Below are positions 13,066 through 23,439 of a stretch of DNA of 64,000 nucleotides, piece after piece. The stretch is from positions 62,001-126,000 of the forward strand of contig NW_025408685.1 of assembly GCF_020360975.1 (NCBI RefSeq), given 5' to 3'. The notes below the pieces were generated by a model that saw only the letters and a list, made by a program, of their open reading frames with translations, searched no databases and was not told the origin of the DNA. The DNA is from Hirsutella rhossiliensis (taxonomy: Eukaryota > Ascomycota > Sordariomycetes > Hypocreales > Ophiocordycipitaceae). The first letter of the stretch is position 1. Every line of letters starts with the position of its first letter. Position numbers and translations under genes: made by a program.

Positions 13066-15340
13066 ATATTAAAATCGGCCAAACGGTCATCTTCGTCCTC
13101 GGTATCTTCCCTCTTCCTCTTGACGGCAAGGGAACCCCCTGCAAGGTCCACTGTGTGGCCGGCTGCGTGGCCTGATAACAGAGGATTGTGTCCTGGGTCT
13201 CGCCAGCAAGCTCATATTGAGAGTCGTCAGCGGCAGCAGCGGCGCGCTGATACGCCCGTGGCATCTCTGTACCCGGCTCGTAGGAATCCCCGTGTGTTTG
13301 AAGGTATTCCAACCCCTGCTTCGTCATATTAGCAGCGGCAGCAGTGGCCGCCTTCGGCGCCTTGGCCCTCCCCTTGGCTCTTCTCTCAACCTTGCCGTCA
13401 GCCTTGCGCTTTCTTGTGCCTGTGCCAGTGAGTGCTACCGGCGCTGTTGACGGCGGTGGCCTGGTGGCCTCGTCACGCTCGGCTCTCTCAGTGATCTCGA
13501 ATGCCGAGGAATTGCGGCGTGTGCTTTCTCGAGGTTCAATGAGCCCTTGGGTCGGCCTTTGCCGCGCACAGGCAGTGGCTCGAGGGGAACGTCGTTAGAG
13601 TTCGTGGCCTGAGGGTTTTCGCGATGCCAGAATTCGTCCACGTGACTCATTTCGAAGGGAACAGCGCCGGCGGCGCCAACGCCGGCGACAGCGGCATCTT
13701 TAAGTCGATTGAAGATATCGTGCCGGCAGGGAAGGCCGAGTGTGGCCTTAATGCTGCAGTGGTGCTGAAGATCACAGCGGCCGGGCGGTGGCTTTGACTT
13801 GTCAGTGACTTCCCTAGGCACAGCGCGGAATTCCTTTCCTATCGTCTTGAGCGCCCAAGACGAGAGATTTGGCCTGATTTGACGAAAATCGGGCTAATAG
13901 TAGACGTAGATGTCTTATGTATGCCAATCTGCTGCGAATTGAGTATCTCGTCCGACTGGTGCCTCCAGAAGGCCTTAAAACGCTGGAAAACAGAGGTCAA
14001 ATCGCCCGTCGAGGTCCACAGGAACCGCTTCATCGAGGCATGCATGCCCTCAACGATAGAGGTTGTTGTATGGCCTAGGTGCCGCACCCGGTTAACGAAG
14101 CACAGCACGATCTTCTCCTTCCAGCGGTCTAGCCACGTATTCACAGCGTATGCTATAGCGGCCTCTGGGTGACGGCCGGGTTCCTTGAACGTCTGTAGCC
14201 GTTGCTCGTAAGCGGCTTCATCAGGGGCGTTGACGAGAGAATGCCATTCTTTCAGGAAGGTGGTGAACTTAGGGTCGCGAATAACCCGATTTTTATCGTC
14301 CCTCTTCGCCTTAGGGAAGTACGCCTTGCAATTCGCAAGAACGTTCTTGTTGACGTGCCAGCGGCAGAGCAGGCAGATTACTAGCCGAAGCGCTGGGAAG
14401 GAAACGATGGCTTTCATTAAGGCAAGCTCGATCCGTGACGATGACCCGTGGCATCGGAATCCCCTCTTCTTCGGCTAGCTCTAGCAGGCACTGTAGTGAC
14501 CACCTGTAATGTGGCTCTGCCTCGCCGCTTAGGAAGACAGCGGCTATAGAGAAGGTCATCTTCTCTGCCGTAGAGCCACACACGTTCAAAAGAGGCATCC
14601 TGACCCGGTTGGTCTTGTACGTACAGTCCAAAAGGAGGACATTCGGATAACGCTTCCAAAGCTCGATGCCGGTGCGCGGTGCGATGAAAAGGCCGGTCAG
14701 CCGGCCTTCCTGGTCACGTGTATCCCGGAAGAAGAAGCCGAGAGACGGGTCTTTGAGCTGATCATAAAGAAACTGCAGAGGCGTGCGGCCCGCGAGTTCT
14801 TGGGTGCGATATAGGGCGATGGCGTTGCGAATGTGCTGTGCAAGGAGGAATTTGAGATCCGGGTCATGCTCTGGGTTCTGGCAGAGCCCACGGAGCTGGC
14901 AGGTTATCAGGGCCGGCTTAAGGCCACCGTTGTACAAGTGGATGATGTGATCGAGGTTATCCGCAATAAGCTGGGCGCGATATTTGCTGTGGGTGATGGC
15001 CGGCGTCATGGGGTGGTGATGTGGCTTGGAAGATTGGGTTGGAGACGCCTCCAGCTTTCGCCGCCGTAGGAAGGCTGGAGGCGAATCTTGAAGTGGCAGT
15101 CGGTCTTTGCGTGCTCGTATTAGGCCGAGCCCTCGATTCGTGGGCGGAAGGATCGTGCTTATCGCGATACTCGCCAGCCTTCGAGCATATCAGCATCTGA
15201 TACGTGATGACGCCGGCTTTCCCACCTCTCCGCGTGGTCTTCTTGATCGCAAGGGAGAAACCTTCGTCTTCGGCAGCAGCATCACAGGCGGCTTTGATAG
15301 CCTCGTGAGAGTCGAATTGGCTTGCGAAAACGGCATCCAT
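13066..15340 (-). pseudogene. MULE transposase, frameshifted
   Basis: The minus-strand pieces are collinear with the second MULE of this window (52240-54402). In order they are an N-terminal FAR1-like region from 15340; the MULE core with LAGRTPLQFLYDQL, VLLLDCTYKTNRVRMPLLNV (catalytic Asp) and PRVIVTDRA (second Asp); the block GHTTTSIVEGMHASMKRFLW; a SWIM-type zinc motif CDLQHHC..LPCRHDIF; and a basic GRPKGSLNLEKAHA tail. Reading frames change near 15090, 14420, 13840 and 13435, so no single product can be made. The acidic DDE residues are visible, so loss of function is due to frame decay. Confidence 0.85.
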
Positions 15341-15814
15341 TGCGGTGGCGGTGTTGTAGAGATATCACGAGAAGCTTCACTTTGGTACTACTGTGTTATG
15401 CGGTGTGTTGCGCAGTGTGTTGTGCGTTGTGTTGTGCAGTCAAGCTTGCGAAAATCCGATTGTACGATGTGTACTTCGTAGTAGGATTTATTTCGCCCGG
15501 AGGGAGGTCCCTATAAGGCCTTTACACTGTCTAGAGTACAGTTCAACACGTTTGTTCCTTGACTCCCCAAGCCCCACAGATCATCTTACGCTGCGCCAAC
15601 CGTACCACTGTTTTCGCTTCATGACAGACCTGCTTGAAGGTCAATTTCTCCAAGTGTTCAGCATCCTATTCCCAGCAACTGAAGCGCGATGTGTCGAAGT
15701 TGAAGCGTGGTTGTGTTAGTCATTGATGGTGGTTGGTACGCCGATTGTGTTTTCTCATGACGCTGTTCCCTGTTGACGGGCGGGAACCCGGGTGTGCCCT
15801 GTTCGCCCAGGGGT

Positions 15815-15888
15815 GCCTCCAGCCGGCTTCGAACCGACCCCTCTGCGACGCAGAGGCTCCAGACGTGTCACCACTACGCCATGGAGGC
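15815..15888 (-). other. tRNA-like sequence (possible SINE head)
   Basis: On the minus strand the 74 nt have a perfect 7-bp acceptor stem (GCCTCCA/TGGAGGC), a box A-like TGGCGTAGTGG, a D-stem GCGT/ACGT and a T-arm with loop TTCGAAG inside box B GGTTCGAAGCC. The anticodon region is not canonical. The obvious stem CCTCT/AGAGG is shifted by about 6 nt and leaves one nucleotide of variable loop, and position 33 is not U. No terminal CCA-adding logic can be judged from DNA. It could be a diverged tRNA gene, a tRNA pseudogene or a tRNA-derived SINE head with internal Pol III promoter. Confidence 0.5.
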
Positions 15889-15921
15889 TGTGTACTTCGT
15901 AGGGAAGGTACGGAGTACACA
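15889..15921. repeat. Near-perfect hairpin abutting the tRNA-like gene
   Basis: TGTGTACTTCGTA at 15889-15901 and TACGGAGTACACA at 15909-15921 are inverted with 12 of 13 pairs and a 7-nt loop. It lies directly upstream of the tRNA-like unit on the minus strand. The half-site TGTGTACTTCGTAG also occurs at about 15467-15481. Confidence 0.75.
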
Positions 15922-16004
15922 TAAATAAATTTTGCGGGGGCCGGTCCTCGCCACAGCCGTAGCCACAGATTGACCCACTATGGTGGATTTTTAGTAGAAA
16001 GTGG

Positions 16005-17051
16005 TCAACTCTCCCCTGTAAAAATTCTTCTCTTCTGCGGGCTGTTAGCAGCCTGTTAGTGGATAATTATTTTCAGGTCACCCGACCATGCTTCTGCCTC
16101 TCTAGCCCTAACGGGGCTCTAGCAAGCACCAAAAGGCAGACTTTGGAGAGTTCGTCTCCTCTTGGGAAGCTGGTCTCAAATAACAGCATGCCTTGCGCTG
16201 CCTCGCCTTCTGCCGCCTTGCGGCATCGCCTTCTTCTGCCGCCTTTGCTGGCTGGCCTCGACTTCTGCCGCCTCGCGGCCCCGACCTTTTCTGCCGCCTC
16301 GCGGCCCGACTTCTTCTCGCCCTTCCTGGCACGCCTCGCGCTGCCTCGCACCCTCTGCCGCCTTTACCGGCTGGCCTCGCCTTCTGCCGCCTTGCGGCCC
16401 TGACTCCTTCTGCCGTCTCGCGGCCCCGACCTTTGCTGCCTTGCGGCCCTGCTGCCGCCCAGCGGCCACGACTTCCTCTGGACTGGTGGGCCGCGGGGCC
16501 CTGAGGAGCTACAAGAGCCCAGAGCTCAAGGCCTCACCCGGTGCCCCCGGAGCTGCACACCAATCGACAACACCTCCACCACCTGCTTGCTACGAGGAGT
16601 AGGCACGGGGACTTCGCCGACTGTCATGACCACGAAGTGGCCCGGATCGAACGCTCCTGCGGGAGAAGACATCGCCATCGGGGCGAACCCCGACTAACAT
16701 TGCTACACTCTCTGCTCCTTTTTCTTTTCTTTTCTTTCTGCCCCGTAGGCCCTCCTCGAGGGGCTTGCGGCCGGCCCATGACTTCGTGGGCTTTCTCAGT
16801 CACCCGGCCTCGGCCAAAGACTGACTACTATTACGGCTTCACTGCCGTGCCTGGAACCCGCTGACGGGGAAGGGCCCTGAATTTCCGACCGGCCTCAGAG
16901 CCTCAGAATTGCTAGATGGAGTGGTTAGGTGCTACACACGGTCCTTAGTCCAGGTACTCGGGATATTCTATGTATCTAGTCTTCTCTAGCCTAGCACGTC
17001 TTTTGCCCTTATAGGGATGTCCCAGACGGTAATCAATACTACTACTACTAC
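16005..17051 (+). mobile_element. ~1.05 kb retroposon insert with (TAC)n tail and 15-bp TSD
   Basis: The insert splits the right inverted repeat of the MULE. The same 15 bases, TTAGTAGAAAGTGGT, stand on both sides, which fits a target-site duplication of the variable length typical of LINE or SINE insertion. The 3' end is GGTAATCAATACTACTACTA, a TAC simple tail. I recall TAC-repeat 3' tails from some fungal non-LTR elements such as MGL, but cannot verify the family. No reverse transcriptase is present in this copy. The interior is GC-rich with short repeats. Confidence 0.7.
16195..16470 (+). repeat. GC-rich imperfect repeats (CTGCCGCC / CGCGGCC)
   Basis: Units close to TTCTGCCGCCTCGCGGCCC recur many times with variable spacing. 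All six frames stay largely open because of composition, so the open frames on both strands here are not evidence of genes. Confidence 0.75.
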
Positions 17052-17155
17052 TTAGTAGAAAGTGGTGGATCGATAATCACCCCCAAAACGAAACAAGGGC
17101 CGTGTATGAGGCCAAGACCCGAGCCAGAACCCCCATTAAACAGACCAGTGTCGCT

Positions 17156-17731
17156 ATGCCGACTTTCAGCATCACCCGTCCTGCCAACGTGGACATGGAT
17201 CGGACCAGCCCGAGAACAAGCTATGGCGGCGGTGAGCCTGGCCAGTCGCGGCGAATCGATCCGCGAGCGGACAGACGGGCGCCGCGTCAATTGCTCAACG
17301 AGAACAAGCTGAGCTCGGCTCAGCTTCGTCAGAGGCTCCACGTCATAGAACGCACCAGCGCCTTAGCGCGTCGCGAGCTAGCCAGAGCTGAGGCGGCCCA
17401 GGATCGCGCCGACCGCCTTGCTCTAACCCGAGAACGTGCTTTCTTCGCCGCGGCTAACAATGCTGCTGCGATAGCGGCTCCCGCTTCAGCCATCAACGGA
17501 CGGACGCTTCTTCACGAGTCAGAGGATACGCAGCACGTCAACAAGGTCTGGGCTCGCAAGGAGTCGTTTCGCATGAAAGCCTATGCCGAGGACGCCAAGA
17601 TGCACGACGGCGTCAAGTATGGGCGGAAGTCGACCGGGCCATTTACGGGAAAGTTCGTGTCGGCGGGCACTATCGTTCATATTGACGGCGAGGACTATGT
17701 TGAGTATCGTGTTCTGACCAAGCCATTCTGA
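17156..17731 (+). CDS. Unknown 191-aa protein with central Arg/Ala-rich helix
   Basis: I do not recognise a named domain. From the first ATG in the frame (17156) it encodes 191 residues: a polar N-terminus, an alanine/arginine-rich stretch at about residues 60-115 (SSAQLRQRLHVIERTSALAR and onward) likely to form a long helix or coiled coil, and a C-terminus GTIVHIDGEDYVEYRVLTKP that looks like a conserved module. No signal peptide is seen. It starts about 70 bp outside the MULE tip. The frame is intact and codon use is coding-like, but a TE-derived origin cannot be excluded. Confidence 0.55.
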   Translation: MPTFSITRPANVDMDRTSPRTSYGGGEPGQSRRIDPRADRRAPRQLLNENKLSSAQLRQRLHVIERTSALARRELARAEAAQDRADRLALTRERAFFAAANNAAAIAAPASAINGRTLLHESEDTQHVNKVWARKESFRMKAYAEDAKMHDGVKYGRKSTGPFTGKFVSAGTIVHIDGEDYVEYRVLTKPF

Positions 17732-18690
17732 CGGTGTGGCTAACAGACAGACCGACCGGCCGGAGCAGTCGGTCGGTTTGAGTGGTCTGAGATTATCTGA
17801 CTGGACTGGTGTTCCTGTGATGCCATTGGTCCGTTCCACCTTTAAGGTAGTACCTAAGTCCTGCCTACGCTGGCCCCGAAAGCTCGCTACGACTTGACCA
17901 GAGTCAAGGCAGGGTCTGCGGACCTCATGAGAGTGCCGTGCCGGCCGAGATTGACGATGAGAAACACCCCTGGCTCTTTCACATCCGGACGGCGAACCGC
18001 TTAGAACCGTCGAGCAGGAGATCACAGGCGAGACGATTCCTGCCAAAGACCTAGCGAAGATGTGCATCCATTGGCCTAGAGCCGATGATGATGCGGAGGA
18101 GATCCCGGCAGACAAACTGTGGCGAAGGCGTGCAGTCCCTATGCGTGTCGGCGTTGTCGGCCATCGATTCATGGTACGGGTCAGTCCCGAAGCTTATGGC
18201 CTCGCTGTCGACAATAAAATCGCCACCCTCCTTGTATCTTAAATGGCGACGCTTGTTTGAGGTGATTTGGAAGATGCAATCGACGCCGGGCGCCATCCTA
18301 GAATACGTTATCGGTGATGAGAAGAAGGGGGGAGAAGGGGGGCCAAGGCGAAGGGCAATAATGGCTCCGCGACAGAGCGTAAAGGCAAGTAACCTCGCAG
18401 CTCTCCCTATCAGCCCTAGAGCTTGAAAAGCTTTGAGAGATCGCCTGTCCGGACCCACGTTATTTCCGGGTTTATGGGAGGCAGCCCCGCATGCGTCTGG
18501 GGTAGAACGGTAAGGGACGAGTGGGTGGAAGGGTGCTTCTAACTGTCCCTAGCCGGCACTAAGGACAAAAGTAGCGATGTCACGTGATTGCGCGCGTGAC
18601 ACCCTCTACCTCAGCGAGCTCAGACCAGATTACCAACTGACTGTAGTAGAGACGAGTTGTGGGGAACGGGTTGGGCGAGGAAACACGGGG
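17732..18690. other. Gap, possible degraded gene
   Basis: A plus-strand open stretch at about 18003-18240 (contains CIHWPRADDDAEEIP) looks coding-like but has no motif I recognise and no start. Nothing else is supported here. Confidence 0.3.
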
Positions 18691-18695
18691 TGTCG

Positions 18696-18937
18696 CTTCT
18701 AGACCCTTCCGCTGCTGCCTGGTGGGGACAGCAATGCTACTCGGCGCGCAGTGAAGATAGCTCCTTGGCAAGGTCCAGATCGATCAGCATGCCCATGTGG
18801 CCAGTCGTTTTGCGGTCGGTTATGATGATGTTGTTCTCGGAAATGTCCCGGTGCAGGATGTTGCCTTTGACTGACGCCACGCAGCACCAACAGCGCCATA
18901 CCTCGACTTGCAGGGCTAGCATCGCGAGGGCAATCAC
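18696..18937 (-). pseudogene. FunK1-type protein kinase fragment
   Basis: The minus strand encodes GNILHRDISENNIIITD followed by MGMLIDLDLAKEL. HRD..N is the kinase catalytic loop, and IDLDLA stands where DFG is found, in the form used by the fungal FunK1 family. No N-lobe lies upstream, and the frame stops at 18737, where FunK1 proteins would continue with a TGT..FMA block. It is a scrap of a kinase gene. Confidence 0.6.
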
Positions 18938-19084
18938 AGCGACACCATCGAGGGGACTCGTGCGGCGAGATGCAGGACGTCGTCTTGGGTCAGATCTATT
19001 GCGTGAGCGAGGAGCACGGCCACCGATTACAATTGCTCGGCCAGGTAAGCCAGACCCTCTCCTGCCTTGAGATCGGGAGACAGA

Positions 19085-19125
19085 ATATATATATATATAT
19101 AGTATATATATGCATCTAAATATAT
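19085..19125. repeat. (TA)n-rich microsatellite
   Basis: ATATATATATATATAGTATA and a following AATATATATGAG tract form a short low-complexity segment between the kinase scrap and the next gene. Confidence 0.8.
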
Positions 19126-19444
19126 ATGAGCATGGGTATGGGAAATGGATGACGATGATGAAGGGGGAAAGGGATGTGCGATCGAGCCTCCGTGGAATGG
19201 GGCAATCATGTTAAAGTCTTGGGCGGAGATCGTAGCCGACGCACAGACTACCCGCCAACCCCCGGCCCCGACGGAGAAACCGGTCCCTGCTCCATTCGAC
19301 GGGGAATTGGTAGTCCGCGGCAGCGGCAGCACCCAAGATCTCAAGACAACGTCGCCCCCCGGAGATAGTTCAGGCTGTCAATCGCGCTTTCGGCGCTACG
19401 GTTGCGATCGCTGGCGAAGTGAGATAACTTTTTTGTGGAAGTTG

Positions 19445-21340
19445 CTACAATTTGACTACGATACACTTCTCTACTGAGTCGGTGGTCGAGTTCAAGCCCT
19501 GGTGTTTCTTACTGTCCGTATCAGCCGATGCCTCCAGTAACTGTATCAACATACGGATTCTTTCGGCAGAGCCAGCCAGGACATCTCGGGCCACGATAGC
19601 GCGGGCATGTGCGCGGCGCTTGCCCATTCCCCTCTTCTTCGCCTTTGCCTCTCGCGCCTCGACGCCTCTCAAGGCTGCTTTGGCAAAACTGTCCGTGTAT
19701 TCCGCCATTTCGCAATTCCATAACAGCTGCATCGCGTGTTCAACCACCAGAGACAGCTTCGCGTTGTCCTCCAACCCGACCGTATTGGCAGGCAACGAAA
19801 TGTAGCAGTGCTCCAGCATGGGTATGCTCAAGCTGCCCATGGCATGGCCTTCTGGATCCACATTTGCAGGATTCTTGTGCCGGGAAGGCAGCAGCAAATG
19901 GAACAGCTCCTTGATGATGGTGACATATGATTCGGGCAGCAGTGGATTCTCCCGTTGTGATAGAAACAGAGCGAACATCTGCAAAGGGAGCAGCTTGATG
20001 CCTGCCGCAAAGTCTTCGTGGAGCCGGTTAAGGTCCAACCGCCAGGGAAGCACCGAGGTGGCAGCAGAGAGAAGCCTGAAGAACCTCAGTCGGAGACGTA
20101 TTGATTCGATTAGACCGGGATTCGAACAGCCAAACGAGACGACGCTGCTCGCGCCGCGGCGCTTTTCCGGCGTTGGCGGCTCAGAAATACTGGATGATAT
20201 CGAATCAGAGTCAAAGTAGTCGCCGAGCTTGTCGCTTTCCAGGTCGAGGGCTTGCTCCCATTTCCGTTTTCTCGACGCCTTCTTAGGCCCCCTTGGCTCC
20301 TTTCGAAGACCTCCAAGAAGGCAGATGAGGATTGGCCTCCCCGTCGGCAAAGAGCGCTTTCATAATTCGCTTGTGTCCCGTCTGACGACCGTCCTCCTGA
20401 TTCATATACATGTAAATCATGGATTCACTGCGCCACGTAACGGACTCGTGTCCGCGCCTGCCACTGGTTTCGTGGGCCTCCTGATCAAGTCTCTCCCTCT
20501 CGGCCCAGTCGGCATCGAGGACGTCGAGCATGAGCCCGAGCCACACTTTCCAGTAGCGCCACCGGTGAGGATGCACTGTCGCCGTGTTGAACGCCCAGCC
20601 CACCGTGGACCACAAGTCCTGGCCTCGACTCCAAACACTCGCCTCATTTGCCATTCTACCCCGCAAGTGATCCAGGTCGCCGTTCCGAGTCGCCGTCAGA
20701 CATGTCGCTATCGCTGGCAGAGCCAGCACGATCGGATTGGCGGGCCCATCTCGGTGTAGAGTGGAACTGGAAGGCGACGCGGAATTCGGCGTTGATGGGT
20801 CCAGCGATGGTCAGGACGTTGCGCAAGTAATTAAGCGCGAGGGAGGAAACGATCAGGTGGTCCGGCTTGTCTGCACGAGTCGTATGCAACGGATGAACAA
20901 CCAGCGTACCCAAAAGCGCGAGATGGCTCGGGGGCGGCACCGGCACGCTCTTGCGCGTTGGCATTTGCCGGGACATGCCGGAGCCCAGCGTGCTATTGAG
21001 CAAATTGATGGCACAAGTATCTAAAGCCTCAATCAGTCCCATCTCCCTCGAAAATAAAAGAACGCGCGAATAGAAAGACGGATAAAATCGAGGAAAGGGG
21101 GCCTGTACAAATCTGTTCTTCGAGAAAAATCTGGCAATGGTCCTTAAGCTCGCGAGGCAGCTGTCGCGCCTCGATGTACGGACAGGGAGTGTCAGGACTG
21201 CTGGCTGTCGCCGACCGTTGCGTCTCCGAGTCGGCGTAAAAGGAAGCCGGCGACGAGCTCCGGGTGGACTTGGTCACCATGGCCAAGCAGAGAGGGGCTA
21301 GGGCTGAAGGGGGGCTCCAAGGTCGTGAACCTTTCGACAT
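19445..21340 (-). pseudogene. Conserved ascomycete protein of unknown function, frameshifted
   Basis: Three collinear minus-strand frames together read like one long cellular protein. The N-terminal part has LPRELKDHCQIFLEEQ and VPPPSHLALLGTLVVHPLHT; the middle has SVWSRGQDLWSTVGWAFNTA and PHRWRYWKVWLGLMLDVLDA; the 301-codon C-terminal part has an acidic SDS-rich linker, helical LLPLQMFALFLSQRENPLLP and a basic tail. I recall no function for it. Frames change near 21100 (possible short intron), 20690 and 20290 (next to a GGGGG run), with no convincing GT-AG introns at the last two. ATGs at 21340 or 21280 are candidate starts. It is either a recently broken gene or a gene with sequencing errors at homopolymers. 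Confidence 0.6.
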
Positions 21341-21621
21341 CGCGATGGCTTTAAAGCACAGTGGATGTAAATGGATGCAAGTCCAGCAATGTCGAGAAAA
21401 AAATGCGGGACCCGGAGGAAAATGCGTACTTGGCTCCCCCGCTCCGGCCAATCGCGCGACCCTGGGTGAGCCGGGTGAGCCCCGCTGGCGTGCAGGTGAG
21501 CCAGGCATCTCTGCAGCGAAGGAAGGAGGGGGCGGTGGAAATTCTGTTGATGTTCCTGTTCTCATTGGCCAGGTCGTGTTATCGTGCCTGTCCAATGAGC
21601 AACGGCATCACCCAACCATAT

Positions 21622-21801
21622 TTCAGCCGTAGGCTGACTTTACATTAATCGAATAAGTTTTCCCAAATATGAGGGTTTGGTGCAGCAGGGATCAGTTATT
21701 CAGCCGTAGGCTGACTTTACATTATTCAGCCGTAGGCTGACTTTACATTAATCGAATAAGTTTTCCCAAATATGAGGGTTTGGTGCAGCAGGGATCAGTT
21801 A
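21622..21801. repeat. 77-bp repeat with CAGCC-GTA-GGCTG palindrome
   Basis: A 77-bp unit occurs at 21622-21698 and again at 21725-21801, with a 26-bp partial copy (TTCAGCCGTAGGCTGACTTT and onward) at 21699-21724 between them. The copies look identical. Each unit starts with the palindrome CAGCCGTAGGCTG, so three palindromes are spaced 77 and 26 bp apart. Confidence 0.9.
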
Positions 21802-21975
21802 AGTTTTCTGATATCTGATTGGTTGTATGGTTTCTAAAACGTAACTCAACTGGATGATGGCCTTCTAAAAGTGGGTCCAATTTGCACTTGCCCTGAATGT
21901 CACAGAGCTACTCTGAGCATCGCGGGTCGCCAACAAACCCATCGTACGCAGCTGCTTTCAACCGCAGTGAACCCT

Positions 21976-22173
21976 ATGCCTCATCGAGGGTCTCAAGGTG
22001 GCGTGGTTTCCATCGTATGCATTCGCTGTGGCGAGGAGAAACCAGCGCAAGACTTCCTCGGCAGAAGAAAGTCGGCTGGGCACACCAAGAGCTGCCTGGG
22101 CTGCCGCAATAAGCGCGCCTATCATGTTGGCTTTATCTCGCGCTCCACAAGATGTTCAATGCTGATCAATTGA
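21976..22173 (+). CDS. Possible small protein with paired-Cys zinc-binding motif
   Basis: The frame contains CIRCGEEKPAQDFLG, then TKSCLGCRNKRA, a CxxC...CxxC pair seen in many small fungal zinc-binding modules. Another frame continues downstream to 22472 with a polar, low-complexity tail, which could be a second exon, but I found no splice pair that joins the phases. Function unknown. Confidence 0.3.
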   Translation: MPHRGSQGGVVSIVCIRCGEEKPAQDFLGRRKSAGHTKSCLGCRNKRAYHVGFISRSTRCSMLIN

Positions 22174-22473
22174 AGTACTCCAGGTCCAGACGCATAACCC
22201 AGACTTTGAGGGAGGTCGCGGTCCGTCCTTCCTCCGCTGACGGGCCTGCTGCGAAAAGAACAGACCGAGATGCTCGCTTACAACCCGAGCAAAAGATACC
22301 TGAAGCCCAGCCTACATCATCTGAAAGTTTCCAGGAACGTCATACAGTGAGGTTTTCTTCCGAGGACTCGATGAGCCAACCGCGTGTAGTGCTGGGGACA
22401 CCACTGCCGCCGACCCAACAAAGTTCAGGGAAAGGTTTAGGAGTTGGCAGGTTCTCACCAGAATCCGTATAAG

Positions 22474-23439
22474 AACGGTTAGGGCTACGTAACTCCACTT
22501 GATGCTACCAAGACGTAGATGACGCAATGAATGCATGACTGTAGATTCTTGAATTTTCAGGCCTGCCTTACCGTTGACAGCAGACTTGCAGCCTTCGGCT
22601 GATTGTACGCCTTGCACCACTGCTCTAAAGTGCAAGGCGTGACGAAGTATTTTATTAAGCTACGTGCGGGCAGGAAATCGAAGCCTGCCACACTGCGGTT
22701 TCCCATGGAGTTTGGCAGGCAAATTGCTGCAGATGCGGGACAATGAAGCCGTCGAAGATGGCGGACGCTCGTGTGACACAAAGGATGGACCAGTAAAAAA
22801 ACAAGAATTTTGATGATGTAGCAGAGGGCAAATGGAAGGTCATGGAATTCCGTGGAAATCCAGGGAACCGAGCTGTCTGACTCACTGGCGGACGTAATCT
22901 ACCCCCACTCGGACAGAAATTCTCCACCGACCGCACCGTACTGCATGCAACAACTCTCGCGAAGAGAGCAGGGCAAGGGGCATTGTTGGATCCACCTGTG
23001 CACTAGGCACCGATCGCGCACGTATAACTAATCGACCGCGCTAGTCACGTGCGAGTAAGAGGTGAGACACAGGGAGGAAGGTCTTTGCACACAGTTTGTA
23101 TGGGACACGTTTCCCTAGTTACACAAGATATAACCAATTGAACCAGTTCGAATAACCTCACTGCAGTGAAGAGCCTGTCCACAGGCATAATGTTTTTAGG
23201 GTGCATGTGTTCTCCGCCTTTCTTCTCCCTGTCTGCTGTACCATTCTCCCATTTATGCCTCTTGCTCTCCCTTCTTCAGTCTTCCATCTCCTTCCTTGCT
23301 GACTTACTAATGCATAGGCACCCTCTCTCCGCGTCAGCTTGCCACGTCATCCCACTTTCATCCTGTCTCGTCCCTACACCTTCAGCTAGCTATCAGGCTT
23401 CAGGACCAAGTCTTAGACCCTTCTTCTCGACAACAACAC
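22474..23439. other. Gap with no gene recognised
   Basis: I see no protein similarity on either strand. A tandem GAACCAGTTCGAATAACC-like unit and pyrimidine-rich stretches occur near 23140-23260, but nothing identifiable. Confidence 0.35.

Larger units (their letters stand above)
12684..17084 (-). mobile_element. MULE DNA transposon with long terminal inverted repeats
   Basis: The left end (12720-12782) and right end form inverted repeats. The 44 bp at 12739-12782 are perfectly complementary to 15961-16004, and the outer part of the repeat (starting GGGGGTGATTATCG) reappears inverted at 17052-17084. The right repeat is therefore split by the insert at 16005-17051. A decayed MULE transposase lies between the ends on the minus strand. 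I found no convincing 8-11 bp target duplication at the outer borders. Confidence 0.85.
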
